In this document: positions 56,764 through 64,000 of the stretch, piece after piece | Position numbering within the stretch: the first letter of the stretch is position 1 | Layout: each line of letters begins with the position of its first letter | From: Cryptomeria japonica | Lineage: Eukaryota > Streptophyta > Pinopsida > Cupressales > Cupressaceae | NCBI RefSeq assembly: GCF_030272615.1 | Contig: NC_081405.1 | Coordinates: forward strand, 22,176,047-22,240,046 | Reading direction: 5' to 3' | DNA: 64,000 nucleotides | Notes under the pieces: model-generated | Seen by the model: the letters and a program-made list of their open reading frames with translations, nothing else | The model's database searches: none | What the model was told of the DNA's origin: nothing | Program-made: the position numbers and the translations under genes

Positions 56764-58392
56764 TTACAAAATATGTGGAGCTTGTGGAAGAATTGGTTGA
56801 GGATTAGGAAGAGAAACTAGAGTAGCAGGAGGAGGATTAGGCTGCCTATTATTTCTAGTATTATAGGTATGAGCAACCGCATTATAACTCTCTCTAGTCA
56901 GTTGCTTAGCATACTCATAAGGGCTCTTAGTAGAATAACCTCCTTGCACAGTAATAATAGGTTTGTTAGGAGTGCAAAAAGAATCATTAGCATAACCACC
57001 TTGAACCACTAAGATAGGCTTATTTAAAGGTTGAGAATTTTGAGAAGGACAAGCACCTTGGACAGTGAAGAGAGGTTTGTTAGGTTTTTCATTCACACGT
57101 ATCAAATTGATTGAGGATGGTTTAGAGGAATGAACAAAAGTGTTGGAAGAATTATTGATAGTATTCTCTTGCACTAAAATCTTATCATGGATTAAATCAA
57201 TTTTAGGAGAGAAACAAGGGGTAGGCATTGATGTTCCAGTAGGAAGAGTAATACTAGGAAAGGTCATATCATCCTCTATCATCAAAGGATCTACATGGGG
57301 AATAAACTCTCTAGGAGAAGGATCAACATTACTCTCTAAAGTCTCACTTTTGAGAGGGAGATCTTTGAAAGAGATGCTAACCATCTTGTTTTGAAATAGG
57401 GTTTCCTTATGAGTAGAACCAAGTTGAGGAGAGGGAGATGCTTTATTTTTAGAGGGAGAATGATTGAGATTCAAGGAAGGTGAGAAACTATCAATGGAGT
57501 TTTCAATCTTGATTTCATCCCCTTTGGCTAGGGTTCTCTCATGGGGTATAGAATAGTCTACACCTTCTTCTAATGGTTCATCCCAAATAGTGAAGTTGTT
57601 GTAAGGAACGTTTGAAGTATTGTCAATTTCGGGAGAGGAGATAACATTGTTTATTAATTCCTCATCCTTAGGAGGGAGAGCATCAATAGATGTGTTAAAC
57701 TCATCCTCTTTCCTCAAAATATGTTCAATATGATCTTTAGGGGAGAGAGAATTAAGGAAATTTCTTATTATTTCATCTTCTTTCTCTAAGGGATGCTTAT
57801 GGGTAAGACCAACTTTAGGAGAAGGGTAAGCATTTATCATTAATTCATCATCTCTAGTGGGAATTTTGTTGGAAAAGGAAATGCCATCACTAGGAAATGT
57901 AGGGATAATGTCATCTTCTTGCACAAAAGGATCCTCATGAAGGGAGTGTTTTTTAGGAGGAACATGAACATATTTCTCCAAAGATTCATGCTTAGGAAGG
58001 AGATCTTTGAAAGAAGTGTTCATAACCTCTTGTTGCACTAACCTACCCCCATTGGAAGGACCAACTTTAGGAGAAAATAAGTCAATGTCCATCAATACCT
58101 TTTCACTTAGAGAGGCATCATGTAGGGAAGGTGAAGTAACATTAAGAAAGCTATTTATGATATCATTCTCTTCCTCTAGGATAGCTAAATAGGAAGGGCA
58201 CATTTTAGGAGAATTGTCAAGATCACTCTTAAAGTATTCATCCTTAGAGCATGGGAGAGTCTCAAAGGGATTGGTAGCAACTCTTTTAGGCACTAAAATG
58301 TTGTTATAGATGGGGGGAGGTTCTTTAGGAGAAGGAAAAATTGAAACAAGGGAAGCTAACCCATTATCACATCTATGAAATGAATGCATCAT
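56764..58392 (-). CDS. Gypsy3 long N-terminal ORF, unknown acidic Pro/Ser-rich protein
   Basis: 542 uninterrupted codons from ATG at 58392, the longest intact frame in the window, occupying the gag position but without capsid or zinc-knuckle motifs. It is rich in Ser, Pro, Asp and Glu. It contains repeated modules: short S-P-K / THK / LxKEDEII units (about residues 90-370), and near the C terminus three copies of NKPxxxVQGx (NKPLFTVQGA, NKPILVVQGG, NKPIITVQGG). The downstream frame continues into protease beyond the TAA at 56764. Likely an intrinsically disordered leader of the polyprotein. Function not known. Confidence 0.7.
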   Translation of the reverse strand: MMHSFHRCDNGLASLVSIFPSPKEPPPIYNNILVPKRVATNPFETLPCSKDEYFKSDLDNSPKMCPSYLAILEEENDIINSFLNVTSPSLHDASLSEKVLMDIDLFSPKVGPSNGGRLVQQEVMNTSFKDLLPKHESLEKYVHVPPKKHSLHEDPFVQEDDIIPTFPSDGISFSNKIPTRDDELMINAYPSPKVGLTHKHPLEKEDEIIRNFLNSLSPKDHIEHILRKEDEFNTSIDALPPKDEELINNVISSPEIDNTSNVPYNNFTIWDEPLEEGVDYSIPHERTLAKGDEIKIENSIDSFSPSLNLNHSPSKNKASPSPQLGSTHKETLFQNKMVSISFKDLPLKSETLESNVDPSPREFIPHVDPLMIEDDMTFPSITLPTGTSMPTPCFSPKIDLIHDKILVQENTINNSSNTFVHSSKPSSINLIRVNEKPNKPLFTVQGACPSQNSQPLNKPILVVQGGYANDSFCTPNKPIITVQGGYSTKSPYEYAKQLTRESYNAVAHTYNTRNNRQPNPPPATLVSLPNPQPILPQAPHIL

Positions 58393-58705
58393 GACAACAA
58401 TTTTCCTCTTTCAAATGATAACACATGCAAAATAGAAGGAAATGTTCAATGCAAGCACTTAGAATGTAGATTTAGAAAATGAAATTTATGATTCAAATGA
58501 GTTCCTAAATCAGATTTGAAATTAGTGATCCCAATTAAGCTATCCACAAGTTCAACTTTGAATTGAAAAATTAGGGTTTTAGCAAAAATTTCCTCTAAAT
58601 TTTTGAATCTTGCAAGAAATTAAAACTTGTAAATACAAATTTGAATTTGAAATAGCATAAACACTCAATTTGAAAACATAAATCAGAATTAGAGAAGATT
58701 GGAGT
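58393..58705 (-). other. Gypsy3 5' leader
   Basis: About 310 non-coding bases between PBS and ATG. Confidence 0.7.
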
Positions 58706-58724
58706 TCACGTCGGGTTCACCAAA
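58706..58724 (-). promoter_or_regulatory. Gypsy3 primer binding site
   Basis: Minus strand TTTGGTGAACCCGACGT directly inside the right LTR start at 58727. The TGG start matches a tRNA 3' CCA end. The tRNA species is not assigned. Confidence 0.75.
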
Positions 58725-58726
58725 GA

Positions 58727-60323
58727 TGTGTAGGGGAAAAAGTGACACTAAGCAAACATGCCCTAATCTCACTTTCAATCACACACTTGTGGAATACGAA
58801 AGAGCCTAGAGGTATCACACAATTGGCTACTTCTTTTTGTGGAAGAGAGAGCCATGGGATACCTATTAGGATTTCTATTCCTTTGTTGCAAATGATAGAT
58901 AAAATGATGCAAGTTCAACTATTGGCCCTAGAGTGCAAGTATGAACTAGTAACAAGATTGCAAGATTGTAGAATTGAGATTTAATGATGAATAATTGTAA
59001 GGATAAGAGGATAAATGTAAATGTGTACCTTGAATGGATTTGATTCTGCAAGATCTGCCACTGAAGTTGGAAGCCTGAAATACTGAAGCTGCTAACTTTG
59101 AAACTGCCAAAATTCACTGAAATGGACAGGACCAGGGCACCCGGTGCCCTTGTCCCAGGGACCAAGTGCCCCACACCCCTGTCCTAGCTTTCTAGGTTGG
59201 AATTTGGTGTGAAGTTCTGTCTCGGTCCGCTTCCGTCGGATCTGCAACTTGCGGCATCCTTCGAATTTGGAAATCTGCACTTATATCTGAGAAGGGTTGT
59301 AGGTGGCTATATAGGGTTTTGCCTTAGTCAAACCCCCACTTTGGTGATTTCCACCTCCACGAATAGCCAAGTTGTATAGTAAAAGTTGTGTGTTCAGACC
59401 TTGTGTGTGTGCAAGATCCTAAAATGCAAGTAAGCAAACTAGAGCAACCTAGAAAGTAAACCCTAATTGCTTGTAAATGATAATGTAAATGCTCCAAATC
59501 AAGATGCAAAGTGATCTAAAGCATGAATAAAAATGATAGAATGAGGCTTATGCAAAGACATGAAAACAACATGAAATCATACCCAACCCCAAGGGAGGGG
59601 TACAAGCCAATCTTCAGTCGGTGATCCCCTATTGCTCTTCAATGTCTTCAAAGCCCTAAATGGATGAATGAAATTGATGAATGCTTGATGGATGGATGTT
59701 GAATGTTGTTGAAGTCTTCAAAGATCTACTCTTTCGCTGCGTAGAAGGCCCTTGAAACCAAAAATTCCCCCCCTTTCAAATGAAGAAAGAGAGCTCTTAT
59801 ATATGAAACCCTAGGTCTTAATTTCAACTTTTGGCTGACCTCGAGATTGAATCTCCCACCAATTTCTTAGGGTTAAGCTTTATTTTATGATTGGATCGTG
59901 CTCCTAAAATTTTGAGAAAATGTCCGGGACTGTGTGCACTCCAGGCGCCATGGTCCTGACAACTTTTCACCAAATTTTCAGGGCCGTCGGATATGATGAT
60001 TTTAGAGAGAATCCCGAAGTTACAGGTGATTTCAAGATGTTTTGACCCCCGAAATCAAGCCCCCAAGTTCAAAATAGGACCTAATTAGGGTTTTTGATTA
60101 AATGATGTATTAGAGGAATAAAATGAAAGGGGCACACTTTAATGAAAAGGGCCCAACTTTATGATATAGAAGATGATGAAATAGGACCTTAGACCTAATT
60201 ACTTTAATTAATTAAGTGCTAAAGGGGAAATGCAATGCAAAATGCAAAATGCGCCAAGGCGGGTGCTAAACTAGGTGTGAAATTGTACCACCCTAGCAAG
60301 TGCGTACAATTTACGATGCTACA
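58727..60323 (-). repeat. Gypsy3 5' LTR (right copy)
   Basis: 1597 bases matching 51687-53317. Followed by GTTTC. Confidence 0.93.
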
Positions 60324-60328
60324 GTTTC

Positions 60329-61331
60329 AACAGTGTTCAGATCTACCTCATAACCCATTTCTGTAACCCATATAGTTCTAGGTAATACAACTTCCATCCA
60401 TGTTTCATCTTTCTTAATTACAAAATAGATTTCCTTATCATATTTATCTACTACACTTTGTGGTAGTCTCTCTTTGGTTTTCATTTTGGTTCAGAAAGCT
60501 TTGAAATATTCAGTTATATTGTTTTCATTAGTAGTACCCATGCCGGTGAAAGCTTCTTGCAATTGTTTTCCTACTGGTATGTCATATCTAAAGTCTTTAT
60601 GTCCAATGCTAGGAATTTCCTTTGTGAAATACAACATTAAGCATACTAAGAGATTGCCAAAAGGAAATGTCCCTTTCTTATCACCTTTTATCTTCTTCAA
60701 GTTCATCCTTCAACCATTCACACACGTCTATTTTTGCATTATTGTTTACCATTTCATAAGCACTATTAATGCAAAGACTAGAAACTGAATTGAGTCAGTT
60801 TGCATGTGTAGTCTTATAGCCTAAAATCATACTTATGAATCTCACATTAATATCCTTGATGTCATTCACTCTCAGTTTTGCCAGGTCTACTGTCAGTTGA
60901 GGGTAGACCTGTCACTGCCCTAATTGCTTGCCAGGTGAATTTGTAGACTGAATCTAACCAAAGAAATTCTCCATGTGCCCTACTTAGGACAATTCTCACA
61001 ACTTCCTCTAGAAATTCAAGGATGTTAAAGATTTCCACAAAACCTAAAGTCTCAATAACCTTGTGCTCAGGTTTGACATTGCCATTTTCATCACAAATTA
61101 TGGTTTTAAACATCTTTAACATTTTTTTAGAACCTAATTATTCAATATTGTAGTGAATATATATCCTAGGGTCTTCAGCATAAGACACACCTTAGGAATC
61201 TTTGAAAATGTGCCTATGGAATCATCTTGCTTAGCTATCTTAGGAATAATTTTAAATACGGGCCTAGGGCATTTTATATTTTCCACAATAGTAGGGTTTG
61301 CAATAAATTCGGGAGAAGAAGAGGAAGCCAT
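60329..61331 (-). pseudogene. TRG-B ORF2, N-terminal part
   Basis: Starts MASSSSPEFIANPTIVENIK at 61331 and continues in several frames with PRPVFKIIPKIAKQDDSIGT, GFVEIFNILEFLEEVVRIVL, AIRAVTGLPSTDSRPGKT, FPFGNLLVCLMLYFTKEIPS and EAFTGMGT. Matches the first half of TRG-A ORF2. Stops and frameshifts near 61135, 60860 and 60700. Separated from its C-terminal half by Gypsy3. Confidence 0.85.
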
Positions 61332-61731
61332 TTGAAAAATACCTTAAGTTGCCTTATAATGTCTAAATTCTTGAAAGGAATCACTTCACACCTTCGCCTG
61401 GAATGTCTTTGCTCGGATTTCATGCTCTCTACTAATTTGAATGCTCGGTGAATCAAAAATGAAGGAAAACTGATGATTTATAATGAAATTTCTTTCAACA
61501 ACCACATTAAATGCTTGCCAGTTAAGTGAAAACTTAACACATCTGTCGGTAAAGAAGAAATCTATCTTCTCACCATTGCCCAAGGGTAAACTGCATGATA
61601 TTCAATTTTCTCCAATACCCCCAAAGGGTTACTTGTCAGTTGGATGAATAATTTCCTGCCCGTGGAGTAATACTTTGTTTTACTGGTGAAGGAATAGTAT
61701 CATCAACATTCTAATCTATCTTTCTAATCCA
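61332..61731 (-). other. TRG-B spacer between ORF1 and ORF2
   Basis: About 400 bases, matching the corresponding TRG-A spacer 38094-38432 in position. No recognised coding. Confidence 0.5.
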
Positions 61732-62802
61732 TTATTTTGAAAATTCTTGCTTTACCTCATCAGCCTTTTCTTTGCCTTTCAAACTGGGTCCTTTATTATT
61801 TGTTGGTGAAGTCTTGCTTCTACAAAATTTTGCAATATGTCCAATTTTGTTACAAGCATAACAAGTCACATTATTCTTTTGAATAGCCTTTCCATATCCT
61901 ATGTCGGTTTGTGTTCTGCATTGATTAGATAAGTCTCCAAATCTTCCACAAACATAACGTCTCACATTCATTTTGTAGTTTTCTGAATTATGACCAACTT
62001 TGTTGCATTTGTAACATTGACCGGTGGGCACATTAATGTTCTGATTATTTCTAGATCTACACTGATTTTCTCTATGACCATACTGGTTACAGTTAAAGAA
62101 TTTCCCATTAAATTTTTAAGAATTAGGTCATCTTACCGATTTACTATGATCATGATTGTTTGCAGTACCAGAACTTTCTCCAACTTCAAATCCAAGTCCA
62201 TTTGTAGCTCCATTAGGTTTCTGACTTTTCAACATATCATCAAGTTCTTCTGAACTTTTCTTGAATTTCTCTTTGTGTTGATTTGCAGTAGCCAACTCAT
62301 TTTCTAGAATTCCCATCTGTCTCATAAGTTCAGTTTTATCATGTTGCATGTGACTCAGATCTGTCTTTAACATATCATTTTTATGACCGAGTCTTAGATT
62401 TTCATTTGCAGCATCATTGAGTCTCCTAGTCAAGTCATCTTCATTCTTGATGTCTTTACAAGATCTCATAGTCATATCTTGCATTTCATTCCTCATAGTA
62501 CTATTTTCTTGTTTCATCTTGCTCACAAGTTCATTAAGAGTTTTCTTTTCATCATTATCATTCTGCATCTTCTCATGAAGTTCTCTTATTTTATTTCTAG
62601 CAATAGTAAGATTCTCCTGAAGTCCTTGAATGAATTCATGTGCAGTCCTTAGATCATCTTCAAGTTTGATATTCTTCAACTTCTTTGAATCATAGTCTAC
62701 AAGAGATCCTTCCAATTGCTTTCTTAAGTTATCCATCTATACCGGTGTTAGAATATTCCTCATGCTGTTAGGCTTTTGAAAATAGAGGACCAAGCTCTGA
62801 TA
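61732..62802 (-). pseudogene. TRG-B ORF1, gag-like coiled coil with zinc knuckles
   Basis: Homologous to TRG-A ORF1. 62128-62736 is an intact coiled coil of 202 codons (RKQLEGSLVDYDSKKLKNIK, LTIARNKIRELHEKM). A stop before 62128 separates it from the knuckles at 61732-62110: partly damaged first knuckle, CYKCNKVGHNSENY, RYVCGRFGDLSNQC (His replaced by Asp) and CYACNKIGHIAKFC. The position equivalent to the TRG-A ATG next to the PBS is TTG here. Confidence 0.87.
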
Positions 62803-62803
62803 C

Positions 62804-62815
62804 CAATTGTTAGGA
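62804..62815 (-). promoter_or_regulatory. TRG-B primer binding site (tRNA-iMet)
   Basis: TGGTATCAGAGC on the minus strand, two bases from the LTR start at 62818. Confidence 0.95.
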
Positions 62816-62817
62816 TT

Positions 62818-63627
62818 AATGATATTCCCAACGATACTGAGAGGGGGGGTGAATCAGTATCTAACCAATTAACAAAATATTTAACCTTATTAAGTATTTT
62901 GCATTCCAAAATAGTGTACTGGTAAATAAGGTATAATGCAGTAAACAGGAACAATAAAGACAGCATAGAAAACACACCATAACACAAGATGTTTAATGAG
63001 GAAACCCAATGTGGGAAAAACCTCAGCGGGATTTGTGACCCACAATATTCACTCACTGGCCAATGAATAAATATTACTTACAATGAGGGGCCTGCACATG
63101 TAGGAAGGCCAACTGCCTAGAGCTCGCTTCTCAATTTACAAGATAGAAGCCTCACTGACTTACAAAATGGATTATGAAAATCCAATACAATGTACTACTT
63201 CAAATCAACATCAACTATGCCAGGTTCAGTACTGGTTTAAGCTCTTTCTATAACCAAAACCTTCGCTATCAACTTATATCTTCTTATACAAAAATATCAT
63301 TCATTGATGCTATCCTTCTACCATACTTCTACTACACAAAATGACCTATAAGATCTCATACATATATATGAGTCTTTTACAATATGTCATGTCAGATTTA
63401 CAAAATATAATTATATTAAATACAATAAACAAAAGTTTATTCCCTGTCGGCTAGAGTGTCGGTATGCATTGTAGTCATTGTCGATGAAGTGTATGTCGGT
63501 GTATGTAGATGTCTATTCTGGTTCCGGTGCCTACCGGTGGCTTTACCAGATGAATGTCGGGTGGTTGCCAGAAGGTTTCCATCAATGACAACACCATCAT
63601 TTCTCATTAGAGTGTAGATTGCCAATA
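62818..63627 (-). repeat. TRG-B 5' LTR (right copy)
   Basis: 810 bases matching 48429-49248. Ends GCCAATA followed by GATAT. Confidence 0.92.
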
Positions 63628-63632
63628 GATAT

Positions 63633-63903
63633 CATGCTAGATTAGCAACATTATCACTATAGATCTTCTCCTTCTCTCCTCTCTTTCTCTTTTGTGACTA
63701 TTCTTCTATGTGTATCCCCATTCTTCTATTTTTCCCTTAATGTCTACTTGAGGACAATGCAAAGCATTGAGAGCTCTGTTGGTCTCTTTCATGTTGACTC
63801 AAAAGACATCCTCTATTCCCTTTCTTCCATGATAGTGTCCTTTATTTGGGTAATGACAATTATTATATGCATATACATATATGATATGCATGAGTTATCA
63901 TAG
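63633..63903 (+). pseudogene. Gypsy2 C-terminal segment with hydrophobic helices
   Basis: In frame with 46960-48428 after removing TRG-B and one target copy. Reads MLD, stop, then SFSFVTILLCVSPFFYFSLN, a short polar loop and SLSSMIVSFIWVMTIIICIY (probable membrane segment) ending MHELS at a stop. A membrane segment after protease in an RT-less gypsy could be remnant or spurious; I do not call it an envelope protein. Confidence 0.45.
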
Positions 63904-64000
63904 AACATACTGACCCCGAGGAAAGCAAAATTACCTCGTGTTTTGTGTTCATTATCCTTGGGTTTATTCCTCGACTGGGGGCTAAATCCTTGCGATAACG
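63904..64000 (+). other. Gypsy2 3' end region, possible polypurine tract
   Basis: Contains TTCCTCGACTGGGGGCTAAA close to the window end. A purine-rich run just before a possible LTR would fit, but the LTR start is not visible. Confidence 0.35.

Larger units (their letters stand above)
51687..60323 (-). mobile_element. Gypsy3: RT-less gypsy-like element with gag/PR/G-patch-position polyprotein
   Basis: Minus-strand element with LTRs 51687-53317 and 58727-60323 and perfect GTTTC duplications (51682-51686, 60324-60328). A polypurine tract (53318-53334, complement TTTAGCCCCCACTTTAG) and a PBS (58706-58724) are adjacent. The interior carries one long ORF with protease and G-patch, then 1.8 kb of non-coding sequence. 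RT, RNase H and integrase are absent. Its two LTRs are very alike, so it is probably the youngest insertion in the window. Confidence 0.92.
48429..63627 (-). mobile_element. TRG-B: second copy of the TRG family, carrying Gypsy3
   Basis: LTRs 48429-49248 and 62818-63627, tRNA-iMet PBS (62804-62815), polypurine tract at 49249-49260. After removing Gypsy3 with one duplication (51687-60328) the element is about 6.56 kb, close to TRG-A at 6.61 kb. It encodes the same ORF1 and ORF2. The right terminus reads CCAATA (TA for CA). Two copies with distinct flanks and duplications show that the family moved as a unit. Confidence 0.9.
46880..64000 (+). mobile_element. Gypsy2: RT-less gypsy-like element, split by TRG-B
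   Basis: Plus-strand coding of gypsy type occurs at 46880-48428 and resumes at 63628 after TRG-B, in the same reading frame once one target-site copy is removed. A protease-like domain is present but no RT, RNase H or integrase. Both ends of the element are outside the visible sequence or lost: the left edge abuts the Copia4 LTR, and the right edge runs to the window end, where a TGGGGGCTAAATCC tract may be a polypurine tract. Confidence 0.65.

Noticed and set aside
63694-63903. Envelope-like protein
   Set aside because: Only hydrophobic helices, no signal peptide, cleavage site or coiled coil of an env protein; too short to claim.

Overview
The window is nuclear DNA from a plant with a very large, repeat-packed genome. 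The AT-rich base composition, the abundance of Ty1/copia and Tat-type Ty3/gypsy elements, and the absence of any recognisable host gene over 64 kb suggest a seed plant, most likely a gymnosperm (conifer-like). That placement is an inference and I do not name a species. Essentially every base belongs to transposable elements nested inside one another. No rRNA, tRNA, CRISPR or ordinary host protein gene is supported.

Layout. (1) 1-28153 is one large Tat-like Ty3/gypsy element (here Gypsy1, minus strand). Its left LTR (1-457 plus 11301-12060) is split by a minus-strand Ty1/copia element (Copia1, 458-11295, 5-bp duplication GAGAG). Copia1 is itself split by a 5'-truncated plus-strand LINE (4311-7422). 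The Gypsy1 interior holds an antisense spliced gene for a plant mobile domain (PMD) protein (12418-15652, plus strand), then integrase, archaeal-type RNase H, RNase H, RT, G-patch, protease and gag (17103-24607, minus strand), a leader with PBS, and the right LTR from 25944. (2) At 28154 a second Copia1-family LTR starts at the same LTR position as Copia1. It stops at 28654, where a plus-strand pol-less copia relic (Copia4, gag plus a 3' LTR) begins. Its LTR runs to 46879 and is split by Copia3 (32422-46166, minus strand). Copia3 contains TRG-A (33789-40399). (3) From 46880 to the window end lies a plus-strand, RT-less gypsy-like element (Gypsy2). It is split by TRG-B (48429-63627), which is split by another RT-less gypsy-like element, Gypsy3 (51687-60323).

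How the parts relate. Autonomous-type elements with a complete though decayed domain set (Gypsy1, Copia1, Copia3) sit beside four families that lack reverse transcriptase (TRG-A/B, Copia4, Gypsy2, Gypsy3). TRG-A and TRG-B are two copies of one roughly 6.6-kb family. They have copia-type LTRs and tRNA-Met PBS, a coiled-coil/zinc-knuckle ORF1, and a long ORF2 of unknown function with an N-terminal globular part and a Lys/Glu-rich coiled-coil tail. They share the PBS-proximal leader with Copia3, which suggests they are mobilised in trans.

The strongest unexplained signals are: a degenerate CpG-centred octamer array (TAGCGCAT type) in the Gypsy1 LTR, the Gypsy1 leader and the intron of its antisense gene, always in transcript-sense orientation; the TRG ORF2; an inverted repeat that brackets the polypurine tract in four copia-type elements; and two copia LTRs starting at the identical nucleotide in the two LTRs of one gypsy element.
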